In this document: positions 32,774 through 44,248 of the stretch, one piece after another
Layout: each line of letters begins with the position of its first letter
Numbering within the stretch: the stretch's first letter is position 1
Origin: Triplophysa rosa
Taxonomy: Eukaryota > Chordata > Actinopteri > Cypriniformes > Nemacheilidae
Assembly (NCBI RefSeq): GCF_024868665.1
Contig: NC_079897.1
Location: 4,223,241 to 4,287,240, forward strand
DNA length: 64,000 nt
Direction: 5' to 3'
Notes under the pieces: model-generated
Seen by the model: the letters and a program-made list of their open reading frames with translations, nothing else
What the model was told of the DNA's origin: nothing
Database searches by the model: none
Position numbers and translations under genes: made by a program

Positions 32774-33508
32774 TTATGTCATGTGCCGTTTCTGAGTGAG
32801 ACAGAATATTCCCCATGTGATGCTGTCGATCAACAATTGATTTCATTTTGAAAATTAGGATTGTTGAAACATGCCAGCCAAACAAAATAGCTGATTGATA
32901 AATAATTGAATCACTGAATGATTTCATTATTGACACCCAACGAGGGTGGGAATATCTTTGCACAAACTTTTTTTTGGATGATGACAGCCCCTGGCACAGT
33001 ATGCTATTTGTTGTATGGAAAAGCATTTCGCTAAACATCTGTTTATATGCTCCATAAATGCAAAAATAAGCATTAGCCACAACATAAGCCTGAAAACTTT
33101 TTTGTTTACTAAAAATTAAATGTATGAAATTAGATTTTTATTTGTGTTTGTTTTCTAATAATTAGTTGAAATTTGTTGCCTCCTTGCCCCCAACCAAGTC
33201 TCAGCGTCGGGTGGCAGCCTCCCGTTCTTGTAACGCTACATGAGGCGACTGGAGATCTCCGCCTGTCGCTGAGCCGACAGATGGAGCGACCGTGCCGTGT
33301 TCTGGAGAGCCGATGGTAATTAGCAGCCAGTAGCAGAGCCGGTGGCATTTGAGTGGCATGCGGGGGGTGTTTGCCCTTTGGCCGCTCAGCATGCGGTTGT
33401 TCTGCACGGTGAGCTTGTGTTGAGACAGGACTTGCTGCACATTTCTTTGTCTTCTTGATACATCATTGTGACGTGCGTTATCAATATTCTAATTGATAAT
33501 AGACGTTC
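32774..33508. other. Non-coding DNA
   Basis: No exon or repeat is supported. 33180-33400 is GC-richer, with CTGTCGCTGAGCCGACAG as a small inverted repeat at about 33262. Otherwise the sequence is AT-rich. Confidence 0.35.
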
Positions 33509-33629
33509 CTGTTCCTGTAGCTCAATTGGTAGAGCATTTTGATCGCAGCGCAAAGGTCCTGGGTTCGATCTCAAAGATGACACTATGTATACATTGTAAT
33601 GTATTTGCTTTGGATAAAAGCATCTAAAT
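33509..33629 (+). repeat. tRNA-derived SINE, short copy
   Basis: The tRNA-like head has the A-box word TAGCTCAATTGG (33519-33530) and the B-box word GGGTTCGATCT (33561-33571). Pol III promoters of this kind drive SINE transcription. The tail GCTTTGGATAAAAGCATCTA is the conserved 3' end shared with LINE partners in fish. It is truncated at the tail, exactly where the TTTAAAGTCCC element starts. It is not a functional tRNA gene because the anticodon arm and acceptor stem do not pair. Confidence 0.8.
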
Positions 33630-34022
33630 TTAAAGTCCCCATGAACCGAAAGTTGCGATCGTTTTTACTTCTGTATTTTGACGCTTTTCCGAGTGAAATG
33701 GAATTTTGAATGAGAAAAATAGTGGGCGTAGCTTCTGCCATTTGATTGGATGTTTATAAAGAGCTGTTGCATTTTTAAATGGAACTGGCTACAGACTGAC
33801 AGTTGAAGAGGAGGAGTTAACAGATGCTCTGCATCCGTTGACTAACTGGATAGTCATTACAGGACGGAAGTGCATTTTCAGATTTTAATTGAAGATTATG
33901 AGGGCACATGGTTTTTAAAAAGAGAGTGACCTACAGTATATTGATAAACTATTTACAACAAACGCTGCAATATTTCATGAAAAAAATAGAGATTGTAATT
34001 TTGTATTTCACTGGGACTTTAA
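33629..34022 (+). repeat. TTTAAAGTCCC-type dispersed element, copy 2
   Basis: It opens TTTAAAGTCCCCATGAACC and closes with the inverted TTTCACTGGGACTTTAA, so both termini are intact. The body matches the copy at 14064 in order. It directly abuts the SINE tail at 33629, which suggests insertion into or beside the SINE. Confidence 0.75.
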
Positions 34023-34095
34023 GTTGGGGCTTTTATTGAGATATTTACAACAGGACTGCAGCAAACTTCGGTTTTCATTGATCACTTATTTTTAC

Positions 34096-34350
34096 TATGG
34101 CTGTCAAACGATTAATCGCATCCAGAATGAAAGTTTGTGTTAGGGTTACATAATATATGTCTGTGTACTGTGCATATATGTATGTAACACATACATGAAT
34201 ATACTTTAAAAATATATAAAATGTACAAATATTTATACTGTAAATTAAATTAATGGTAAATATAAATAAATACATGTAAATATTTCCTTAATATGCACAG
34301 TACACAGACATACTGTATATTATGTAAACACAAACTTTTGTTCTGGATTC
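34096..34350. mobile_element. hAT-like MITE with TATGGCTGTCAAACGATTAA end
   Basis: The left end TATGGCTGTCAAACGATTAA, followed by TCGCATCCAGAA, is a familiar fish MITE terminus. The arms are inverted: GTTACATAATATATGTCTGT and GTGTACTGTGCATATATG pair with sequence ending at TTCTGGATTC on the right. The right terminus is cut before the expected TTGACAGCC. It has no coding capacity. Confidence 0.7.
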
Positions 34351-35099
34351 TTCTTGCTTGAACTCTTTGATAAATCCAAGATAATATGCACTTTGGTTGT
34401 CCAAAAGAGCAGCATATTCCTAAAGGTTTATCTCTTTGTCATCCATCATTCTCTGAAAATCACTCCTGAAAGGAAAGAAAGAAAAAGGCAGGAATATCAA
34501 GGGAAGAGTGAGAGCAAGGCTTTGAGGTTGCTGAAATGTAGCTCTGTTATTCCCATAGGGCTCTTATTAATGAGGGTGCGGGAAAGTTAACAACTCACAT
34601 TAAGCACTAATGCATTCTTTAATTAATTAGGTGCTCATTTCTAAATATCCAACACATCCTGCGCGCGTTCAATCTGACTTCACAATAACATTAACAATTC
34701 ATGTTCCAGGCATAACATATTTAAATGTCACTGATACTCAAACAGTCTGATAAACACTCTTGGAAACTCTATTAGCGGCATTAGGTGACGTCTGGATTCA
34801 GTCATAATTACAGATTAATTTCACATTTTCGTTCATGAACAGCCGGGGTGAAATTTTGTTAATTAGTTGATTAAAATACACAGTTCAAAGTAAAAACGGA
34901 ACAGTTTTGGTGCAATCTTTGGGTAGTTGTTAGACAGTTTAATAGCAGGTTCTTGGATAATGCTTTAAGCCTTTGTGCAAAACCACAAAAACACATGTTG
35001 TATAATTATTACTAATTACTTTTTTTTAAAGTACCTACAAGTTTCTAGCTCGTTGTTCCCAAGGCGAGGTAAGATATGATGAAAGAAATAAAAACATTT
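34351..35099. other. Non-coding DNA, conserved-element candidate
   Basis: 34560-34900 is repeat-free, of mixed complexity and rich in TTAATTA-type cores (near 34620 and 34860). No gene is evident. The rest is AT-rich. Confidence 0.35.
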
Positions 35100-35320
35100 A
35101 AAAAACAGAAATATTTTGAAGAAAGTTGAGAACCAAACAGCGCAGACACCCATTCACTTCTATTGTATGGACAAAACCAATGCAAGTGAATAGGTGATAG
35201 AAACATTCTTCAAAATATCATCTTTTGTGTTCTGCAGAAGAAAGAAAGTCATACAGGTTTGAAATGATAAGAGGGTGAGTAAATGATGACAGAATTTTCA
35301 TTTTGGGGTGACTTAAAAAT
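35100..35320. repeat. Angel-like element, left-truncated
   Basis: The boxes ACTTCTATTGTATGGACA, CTTTTGTGTTCTGCAGAAGA, AGAAAGTCATACAGGTTTG and GAGGGTGAGTAAATGATGAC are clear. The left arm beyond AATATTTTGAAGAAAG is missing. Confidence 0.75.
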
Positions 35321-35659
35321 CCTAAAAATAATGGTGCTACACGATGCCATATAATCAGTTTGGCTGCATGGTTCCATAAAAAAACTTTAAGGTTTAAGGT
35401 TTCACCAAAGTTTGGAAAGAAATAGTTCTTTTAGGAACCTATTAGCACCTTTATTTTTAAGAGTTGTATGTGTCAAACACATTATTTTGATGTATCGAAT
35501 CGAACCGAACAGAATGTATCTAATAGAATGTGTAATGTATAAAGGGCATATAAAATACACACACGTTTATACATATATATTTAAAAAGTACAAAAATTAG
35601 CGATGGATTAAAATACCGTGTTTAAATGCTTATTTACAACAATATACACAAATTGTTAT

Positions 35660-35794
35660 ATTTATGCATTTGGCAACTTTTATTCAAAAGCAACTTACAG
35701 TGCATTCAAGGTATTCTTGTTATCACAATGTGTGTTCACTGGGATTCAAACTCCCAACCCATGATGCAATGCGCTACCAAGTGAGCTTCAGGAA
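35660..35794 (-). repeat. tRNA-derived SINE copy, minus strand
   Basis: Read on the minus strand it gives GAAGCTCACTTGGTAGCGCA (A-box region), a GAGTTTGAATCCCAGTG B-box, CCTTGAATGCACTGTAAG and the tail TTGAATAAAAGTTGCC. It is close in structure to the copy at 33509. Mutations in the boxes suggest it is old. Confidence 0.75.
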
Positions 35795-36951
35795 CGTTGT
35801 TAACTAAATTATGAGATGATACAAATACTTTTTTTTTAAACATTTAAAATAAATTCTAAAAGCCTCAAATCTGTGGACACATGCATGTACAAGAACAAGG
35901 GGACAGTGGGCATAAAAACTTCTGCCACTGTTTTGGCATTATGTGCCTTCAACTCAGAGCTACACACGCACACAGAACTAGCGTCACGGAGCTTTGAGGA
36001 GCGTCTTAATCTCTGAGGTGCGTTGGCAAAGTACAGAGGAAGGAGATATCAAGTGAAGCTCACATAAAATACTATTGGGTTTTGGAGGCTGGGGGCAGGA
36101 ATTATTTACTAAAACATCCTCGTAAAATTGAGATAAGCAAAAACTCAGTTTGATTCCATTATGGTTTTAGCCCAATGCGACGGGTTTTATGAGAAAGAAA
36201 ACATGATGGAGACTTTGGGTGCATGATCATGTTTGGTCATATAATCTTTTAGGAAATATTTCTGTGAGTTAAATTCCAAATAATCACTTCATGCATGTCC
36301 ATGCGTGGACTGTGTCATTATTTTATACATATTTATCTCAAAGTCACTTGCAAGTACGTGCATATCTTATACCAAACCATAAGGATAAAAAAACAGGTGT
36401 ATTGAAAACACTAAGAATGACAGCAATTCTGACATTCATTAGTGAACGCAAACTTCTTTATAGAGCGCTTTGTTTTACGACAGATGTCTTACAAACTTCA
36501 CATTTTAGAATTTGAATATTAATGCCCGTGTAGGCCAGCAATCTGTCTCGCGCCGCACTGGAGAGGAACTCCACTTCTGGCACGGTGTGTCAGAGTAGAA
36601 TTTCATGGGGTTGCACCTCCTTCTCCGAGACCCCTGCAGGCTTCTCGGTCCATGTGGTGAGCGGGCGCTGAAGAGAAACTCAGGTTGTTTACATGAGAGC
36701 AATTGGTCATGGGCGGGTCATTACATGTAGGAGGAAAATTTCCAATGAAAGAAAAAGAAAAGTGTGTGAAAACAGAACATAGATCTACAGTTGTAAAGAA
36801 AGATAAAATGCTGTTTCATTTTTATATGAAAATATGAAATATGTATTGCACATTTAAATCTCTATTTTTCAGCAAGGGAAGATGTTTATTCCCTTTATTG
36901 TTTATGAATGACGGTTCAATGAGAGTTTAAACTTATATCATTAGTATCTAA
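35795..36951. other. Non-coding DNA
   Basis: No gene or repeat is supported. 36520-36720 is GC-richer, and the rest is AT-rich. Confidence 0.4.
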
Positions 36952-37583
36952 GGGTGCGTTCATATTTCTAGTTCGGTCCTTTCGGTCTGGACCAAAAAAG
37001 AAAATAATAAATTTAGTCCTGGTTCGCTTGGCGTTCAGACTGGCATTTTAACAGTGAACCTAAAGATATCAAACCTAACAGCTTAGGTGTAAAGTCGCAA
37101 CGTTTTGGATGGCTTTTATGATTTATATTTTAAAACGGACCTTACCGGACATCCAAAACAATGCTGTGTGCACAGTGCTGCATGGGTTATACATGCTAAG
37201 TGTTTGTCTGAGGGTATTTTTAGCAAGCCGGTATCTCGTGAAGACCTCATGAAGTGTTTAAAGCAGTCAAAACGGCACCAAGAATTCCTCCGTTACATGT
37301 GCAAGCACAGATCTAACAAACACTCGTCGTATATTGTTATCACTTCATGTTTTTGATGCCTTTGGTCCGTGTTGCGTTCATATCTCAATCAAACCGCCCC
37401 AGAGTTCGTTTGAAAGTGGACCGAGACTCATCTTTTCACCGGTCTCGGTCCGCATGTTTGGTGAGCAGAGCCACCAGGGTTTGGGTGGCAGCGTTCAAAC
37501 TTGCACAAATAAACCGCACTAACAGAGCAATCGCACCAGAGTTCGTTTTAATCGAACCAAACATGGCATATATGAACACACCC
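36952..37583. mobile_element. PIF/Harbinger-like non-autonomous element (632 bp)
   Basis: The ends GGGTGCGTTCATAT and, inverted, GGGTGTGTTCATAT match at 13 of 14 positions. TAA directly repeats outside both ends (36949-36951 and 37584-37586); a 3-bp TWA duplication is the Harbinger signature. The subterminal regions repeat GGTCTGGACC, GTTCGTTT and CGGTC words. No transposase is present. Confidence 0.78.
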
Positions 37584-38664
37584 TAACTGTCTTTCCACAC
37601 GGAGGAGATCCGCAGAGCTTCATTTGTAGAAAGCACTTTCTGAGATTCAGCACCTTCTCTGGCTCCTCTTCCTCAGCGTGGCTGTCGGGCAGAAGAGGGC
37701 GATTGCGTTCCCCTCCCGCGCCGTGCCGCCCGTCCGCCTGTGGGACCTGCTCCGTGGGCTTTTCATCAGCTGCCATTTTCACCAGCATGCAGTAATTTCA
37801 TGGCTCATTGGAAGCGCTGAAAACCTTTGAAACTGCAAATGTTAACTTTTGCCTGGCCTGGAGCCATTTAGAAAGCGATTAATTCGGCAAACAGACGTGA
37901 GCCACTTTCTCCTCCCAAGTTTTCGCATAATTTTCCCAATCCTTGCTATCTGGATTTGCATTGCAGGAAACTCACAGGACGGGGATAATGACTGTTCCTG
38001 TTAATTGTGGTTTGGTGAAGACACAAGGCCTGTAGCTTCACTGTGATCTACAGTACCAACATCTCACTTCAGTCATGAGTGAGCAGCTGGAAAGTCCAGA
38101 TTTTGAGGTATAATGTCAGGTACAAGGTTTTGTAAAGATAATGCGTTATATTTTGGATGTTAAATTAATATGAAACACTGCTTGTGTAATGTGATGTATT
38201 TCAGAGTTAAGCATTCGACCAGGAGAAGCAGGCGTTTCCTACCAAATTGGGACCCAGTGATTGGAGAGGAGGGGTTGAAAAAGTAAGCGATGTCAGCTGA
38301 AGTTGTTTTGGTGGTGGATCAGTTAACAAGGATTCATTGTTATTGGGAATAACATGCAACAACGAATCATAAACAATAATGCTGGGAATGGGTTAAATTT
38401 TTATTTATGTTGGCTTACGTTCTATTGTCACACTTTAATGTGCTAAGACAATATAGACTAAGTAAGCCATTTTCATGTTGGCTTTGTGAAGAGTGTTTTC
38501 ATTTGTTTAGATGGATACAACAAGGCTAGGTGTCCATGCATGGCTGGAACCACCATATACGATATTTCAATTATTGGTCTATCAATATGAAATTTTCAGT
38601 CGGATTCTCAAAATTTTACATTTGTGTTCTGCTCAGTATTGAATATTTGACAACAGTCTTGCTT
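37584..38664. other. Non-coding DNA, conserved-element candidate at left
   Basis: 37600-38000 is repeat-free and of high complexity, including a GC-rich 37690-37760. A frame of 89 codons on the minus strand there has no recognisable motif. 38000-38660 is AT-rich and unremarkable. Confidence 0.35.
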
Positions 38665-38726
38665 GTATGGCCTGAATGGCGTGTAGGTTGCTTTGGATAA
38701 AAGTGTTTGCCAAATGCATAAATGTC
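38665..38726 (+). repeat. SINE 3' tail fragment
   Basis: GGTTGCTTTGGATAAAAGTG and GCCAAATGCATAAATG form the conserved 3' end of fish tRNA-SINEs. No tRNA-like head is present. Confidence 0.65.
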
Positions 38727-39245
38727 TTGCTGCATGAATACAGAAGAGCTAAAGAGTCCAGACTCATCCCTGTGTGTAATATGTAAGTAAGAATTGGACT
38801 TTATGATGCTGTATACCATGCAAAACAATAGAAACAGGTCAACCAGGTGGCCATAAACAAGTGGTGGATATATTTGGATAACTATTAGTGGGCAGGACTG
38901 CTTCATGTTATTTGTGTCGAAGAGCATAAGAAGAAAACTAATGATGTAAAAAATAGCAGAATATTTCACAAACAAGCCAGTCTTAAAATGTTATTAAGGG
39001 CTGTTAGTAAGGCACAATATGAGGCAGAGTTTAGTTGTTTTTGCTTGCCAAGTAACTTATTTTAAATTACACGAATGCTTCAATGGAGTGAATTTCATAA
39101 AAGCTTTGAAAGTGACTCATCCAATCAGAATGTATGTTTTCATTTGTAAAGTATAATTCATTGAATTGTACAGATACAGACATTACCGCATGGTTATTTT
39201 ATTAAAGGAAAGTGATAATAATTCACAATTACAGAAAGTGCATTA

Positions 39246-40368
39246 GGGGTGTGCCAGATATGTTGTGTGCGATAATATCATAAGTCTTGTTTTAAAGATG
39301 TGCGAAATCATATTATCGAGTGTCACGCGCTCTCAGCACTCAAGCACTGCGCGTGCACATTCACAGCGCGGTTAGCATTTTAGCCGATTGCGCTGTCTCT
39401 GTCCAGGGGCGTAGCTACATGGTTGCCATGGGTGGCCACGGCTACCCCTGAATGATGGATGGCCACCTATCTGGCCACCTCTGTTGTGCAAAGCAGTTTT
39501 AAGATGTGTGTCGGAGTTTACGGAATGCTGTGCAGATCATTTAGCATATGCGCTGAAAGTAACGCGAGAACATTACTCTCACGTTAATATGATGTCATAC
39601 GCGGACGCACTGACGCAAACAGTCTGAGCGCTATAGCTGAACAGCTGCTAACCGCTTCGTGACAGGTGCTGTCTGTGTACCATGGAAGTTCATCGCGAGC
39701 AGAAGGATCAGGTCAGTAAAATCAGTCTTGTTTAACTGGATTTCATTCATTAATTACATTTTCGCGAAAGTTTAAGTTGGGGTACTGCTATGTTTATGTT
39801 CTATAAAAAATGCTAACTTACTGCAAATGATAGTTAGCAAATTATTTTAAAATAATGTTAGCACATGAAAGCAATGCAAATAAATTGTTTACTTTACGTT
39901 CTTTGTGTATGTTTTTGACCAGCAAACTATGTGTAATGAAGAATTTGTGTAAATTACAGTAGAAGTTAAAGAATTTCTGTCTGTAAGGATTTTTTGGTCA
40001 CCCTAATAAAATCACTGGGTCTTACCTGGCCACCTCTAAAAAAAAGTTCTGGCTACACCCGTCTCTGTCAGCTCCGTGTCTGCTCTTAAATGGATGTGGA
40101 GCGCAGAGGTGCTCGCGCCACACGCACGATCACACAGTGGACAGCGTCAGGTGACGTGATGTTTCTCGAGGAGTTAATTAGTGTTTTCCTGATGAATACT
40201 GTCAGTTCAGTAGACCTGATTTCAAAGCCGCAATCCAAAGCTGTGATGTGGGAACAATAAGGCTTAAATCCGAATGAGAGCATGCGTGAACAAGCCGTTC
40301 GAATTTGTTTAAAAACAGTTCTGAAGAAAAGAGCAATACAACTTAATCTAAAACATAAGCATCCAACT
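39246..40368. repeat. Older CpG-rich element carrying a hAT insertion
   Basis: The left end TAGGGGTGTGCCAGATATG, then GCGATAATATCATAAG, resembles fish MITE termini. CpG-rich sequence (39320-39400 and 40070-40290) lies on both sides of the hAT element and appears continuous once that is removed. The right limit is uncertain. No gene was recognised. Confidence 0.35.
39404..40061. mobile_element. Non-autonomous hAT element (658 bp), 8-bp duplication
   Basis: The left end CAGGGGCGTAGCTACATGG and the inverted right end CGGGTGTAGCCAGAAC share the GTAGC core and subterminal GGTGGCCA words. The 8-bp direct repeat TCTCTGTC flanks it (39396-39403 and 40062-40069). The right end lacks one base of the usual CAGGGG. 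The interior has no transposase. Confidence 0.8.
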
Positions 40369-40470
40369 AGGGCTTGGGCGATGTGTTTGAAGCACTTGTG
40401 TAAAAATTCTGCAAAATGGGGATGCTTTCAAAAAGAGTGTCACCATAAATCGATTTTATCGATAAACTTC
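40369..40470. repeat. MITE-like fragment with GGGCTTGGGCGATGTG end
   Basis: ACTAGGGCTTGGGCGATGTG and a palindromic AAATCGATTTTATCGATAAA near 40447 resemble the ends of fish hAT-type MITEs. Only a fragment remains. Confidence 0.35.
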
Positions 40471-40700
40471 AAATAAATAAATCAAATAAATATTTTGTGT
40501 GACCACCCAATTGCATTTAAAGCAGCTTTTGTACTACAGTAGGCACACTTGCAGTTTTTCAGGTAGGTTTCTTTGAGTGTCTTGGAGATGTTGCCGCAGT
40601 TCTTCTGGATTTAGTCGATCTCAGATTTTCTCTTTCATGTAATAATAGACAGATTTGAAGATAGTGAGTTGACAGATTTAAAGATTTCCAGCAAAAATAA
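40471..40700 (-). pseudogene. Tc1-like element fragment, minus strand
   Basis: The plus strand reads GACCACCCAATTGCATTTAA, GTACTACAGTAGGCACACTT, GCAGTTTTTCAGGTAGGTTT, GTGTCTTGGAGATGTTGCCG and CAGTTCTTCTGGATTTAG. I recognise this as the antisense of the 3' coding part and flank of a common teleost Tc1-like transposase. Stops break all frames. It is unrelated in sequence to the DD37E element at 28408. Confidence 0.55.
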
Positions 40701-42263
40701 TGATATCATGATGTAAACTACCATTAACACTCCTCATATTGATATACAGTAAGATTTTAGTCATAGTGTCCCTCCGTAATTCATTAGGATCACACTGAAA
40801 TACTAAAATGCAATTATCAATGTTTCCAAACATCTGGAGTTACAGATTCACACTTGAATCTGTCAACACAATCAATCAGAGCACTTCACATGAATGTTAA
40901 GAGCTGCAGGTACAGCGTGTGTTCTTTGTGCAGTAGAGAGAGAGCGAGAGAGAGAGTGAGAGAGTCCTGTGCAGGGAAGCATGAGAGAGGCAGACGGCTG
41001 TGGATTGGCCAGCCGTCCCCCACAGCTGTCCACCTGCATTCTGGCACCCGCAGATGCGTACAGAACACAAGAACAAATTCTGCTACCTGAACTCCATTAA
41101 TTTCCCTTTGCTGGGACGTTCACATCTCTGACAGTGTAACATATAGCTTGTCTGCGAAAAGCTGGTCTGGCTCGAAATAGTCAAAGTTTTTTGTGTGCGA
41201 TGTGGGGGCTTGTGCATCCTCAGATCTTTGATAGATCGGAATATAAGTATACTTCTGAAAATGCTTTATTCCTATTATCTAATTGTAAAAATGACATAAC
41301 AATATAATCAATATATATAAATGAATAATAATATACATTTCGGTCTGTTCCGTGACAAAATACTTGACATACATCATGAATCGTATGGAGCGATATTATG
41401 ATTTTCTTGATGCATTTTTGTCATTTTGGAGATTAACAGGTTTAGCCCCTGTTTGGTTTTTTATTGTATTGGATTTCTCAAGGTATTGTTTAAAACTTCA
41501 TCTTTGTCTTCTGTGTTCCACAAAAGAAAGCCACATGTTCAAAGTGACATGGGAGTGAGTCCCTTTTGCCGACTTAAATTTTAACTTAACTGTTTCTTTT
41601 AGGGTTAATTGTGAGTTTATCCTGGCAGTGATACTGTGATATACACCCAGTTTCATCGCTTTAAACCCTACTGCAATGCTGCTGTCTTTACGGGCAATTT
41701 GTGAGTCACAATCACTTTCTCCTTCCAGTAAAGATACTTGAGCAGAATCACGCAGCCCTGTTAACAGTGAGCTTAGAAGTTTGCAGGAGACCTCCTCTAC
41801 TCATGCATACAGATTTTAATGGGAGACAAATTTGCATCTCAACATCGTAACTGAGTAGGAGTCTGACAAATAAAAGAGGCCGTCTGGGATTTGCGGAAGC
41901 TGCCCGAATCGTTCTAATGAGAATGCATTCAGGATGCAGTTCTGACAAACATGTTTTTCACAGGGTATTTCTGCAGCTATCAGCTGATTTTATAACCAGA
42001 TCTGACAGCGTTTATGTGACATTCTTACATTCAACGCTGGTGTCAGGAATGTTTTTAATGTGTAAAAGCAGCAAGAGTGGGGAAATTTGGGATGGCAAAG
42101 ATAATTGATTTAATGTTATTCTCAACATTGATTCAACAATTATGCAGTAATCTCTGAAGTTGTGCAAAAATCTTTTTTTAAGTAGCATGTAAACATTTTA
42201 TATATTTATTTTGAAGTCCATAGTTTTTCTTTAGGGACAAAAGTTGTATATATTGTGATACAT
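40701..42263. other. Non-coding DNA with one Angel-like scrap
   Basis: No exon is supported. An imperfect (GA)n run lies at 40935-40965. 41488-41560 (CTTCTGTGTTCCACAAAAGA, GACATGGGAGTGAGTCC) is an eroded right arm of an Angel-like element. The remainder is AT-rich. Confidence 0.4.
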
Positions 42264-42563
42264 TTAAAGGGATAGTTCACCCAAAATTGAAAATTCTTTT
42301 AACCTTTACTCGTGTCATTCCAAACCTGTATGACTTTCTTTCTTCTGCAGAACACAAAAGAATATTTTTTTTATTTTGAAAAATGTTGGTAACCAAACAA
42401 CCTCTATTGACCCCCATTGATTTCCATTGTATGGACATAAAACCAAGGAGACATTTCTTATAATATCTTTTTTGTGTGTTTCACAGAAGAAAGAGTCATT
42501 TACAGATTACATGAAGGTGATTAAATGATGGCAGAATATTTATTTCCGGGTCAATTATCCTTT
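42264..42563. repeat. Angel-like short inverted-repeat element, copy 3
   Basis: It starts TTTAAAGGGATAGTTCACCC and carries ATTCCAAACCTGTATGACTT, CTTCTGCAGAACACAAAAGA, TGTTGGTAACCAAACAAC and CCATTGTATGGACATAAAAC. The right end decays to GGGTCAATTATCCTTTTGG. Its left end is the cleanest of the family in this window. Confidence 0.85.
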
Positions 42564-44248
42564 TGGCGAAAAACAAGTGCACTGTGAATATAATTTCTTT
42601 GGACAGTGACATTGTATTCTTAGAGTAAATGCAGTGGGTTTTTTTCTCAGGAGCAGTCTTGGCTCATTCAGTGTCCTAAGAAAAATGCACTTTTTTATTA
42701 AACAAGCAGTATTGCATCTTCGCTTGACAGCCAACACGAAAATGAGCCTGATGCTTCTGACCGTACTGGACAAGCAGTCGACACAGAGAAACATACAAGC
42801 ATGATATCTAATACCCTCAGGGTCTGGGACCGCATCATTTAGGAAACGGATGTTTCTTTACCTGGCTGGCCAGCAATCACATCTGCATCCCATGTTAATG
42901 GGGCAGTCCGGCAATCTGCACGCCGCCAATGCACCGTTAATTGCGCTGGAAGCCACAGAAGTCGGCGTTACAGATAGCGGCTAGTTTTATTTCACCGCTT
43001 ATCATAAAGCTTCCACATGTCCTGGTTCCAAGACTAAAATAAAAACAGATAATATTGTCTTAATTGCATGCCTTCAACAATGATGTCGGACAGCCAAACA
43101 CATCAAATTAAATTTTGTTTTTGTCCAGTGAAAGGCGAGTCAGTGTCTTATATTTCCATTGGAGGTACATTGTCTGATAAACAGCAGAACGAAAAGAGTA
43201 ATTATAGAGAGGAAATTACATCAGAAATGAAGGAAGTCGTGAAAGCTCTGGTGCTTAAATGGGTTTGAGTCGAGCGTTAAAAAGGCCATTAGTGTGACCG
43301 CACGCAGGTGTACTCACAAATACAAACAGAACGCCAGAGGAAGAAAAATACTCAATAAAACAGGCTTTCTAATAACCGCTTATCGTGTCGTTCAGAATAA
43401 GTTCTTGTTTTACACTCTTGTTCCACTTTGGAATCAGTTTGCCAAAGAAACGTTAATGTTGTCTTTCTCCTTAAAGGAAAAAGTTGTTGTTCATTGGGCT
43501 ATACTGTAAAACCACGGTAGCCAATAGGATTTGAGCTTTGGGTCACATGTCTGCCGTATTTGCAGTGGAGCACCTTTGCGTGTTTTATTTTATTTCTTAT
43601 TTTTTATGATGTGAAAGACACTTTTATTATACAGTTGAGTCTTGTCTAGGTCCAGATATTATTTTCCAGAAACAGTTTAAGGTGTTGCTGGGATGGTCTT
43701 TTATTTAATGTGTGACATCATAGCTGTGACTTATAGAACAATTAGATTTTTTTTGCTCTTGAGATGCAGTTGTGAAGTCTAAAAGCAAGTGAAAACCAGA
43801 ATCATAACAAGAGCAGGATATGAATTGAGCACATTATCGAGATGAAGGTAATTATGGGTCTGTGGCGCAGGTGGACTGATGGATTTGTGCTCGGAGTTCT
43901 CTTGCCTTCTTTTTAGCAGCAACAGTTTTTTTCTGATTCGATTTCTGTAGAATTGTAAAGCTGATTAAATGCTTTATTATATAAATCAATTTAGCAGTAC
44001 TAGAGTATTTGAGTAAAGAACCTGTGAATAGTGCATTAGTTTGGGATTTCAACTTAAGAAAAAGGACAGAAGTCATAGTATCTAAATCTAATAGTATCTA
44101 AATGCTGTATTTTAGATCTTTCTTTCCAGAATTTCTCTCAGAATTGACTTTAATGTGGCTTAAATTAAATCCTTCTGTTGCTCTTTCACGTTGCTTAGTG
44201 TCTGCAGCCAGAAATTTGAGGCCTGGTTCACTTTATAGCTTTTTCTGT
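42564..44248. other. Non-coding DNA, conserved-element candidate
   Basis: 42790-43270 is repeat-free and of higher complexity, with CpG-containing words. Its open frame of 66 codons has no recognisable domain. 43500-44248 is AT-rich. No gene is supported. Confidence 0.4.

Noticed and set aside
33262..33280. CTGTCGCTGAGCCGACAG as a DIRS terminal fragment
   Set aside because: Only the 7-base CCGACAG and a few following bases match. No other DIRS sequence is nearby.
33509..33600. Possible tRNA gene
   Set aside because: A- and B-box words are present but arm pairing fails and a SINE tail follows. It is a SINE head.
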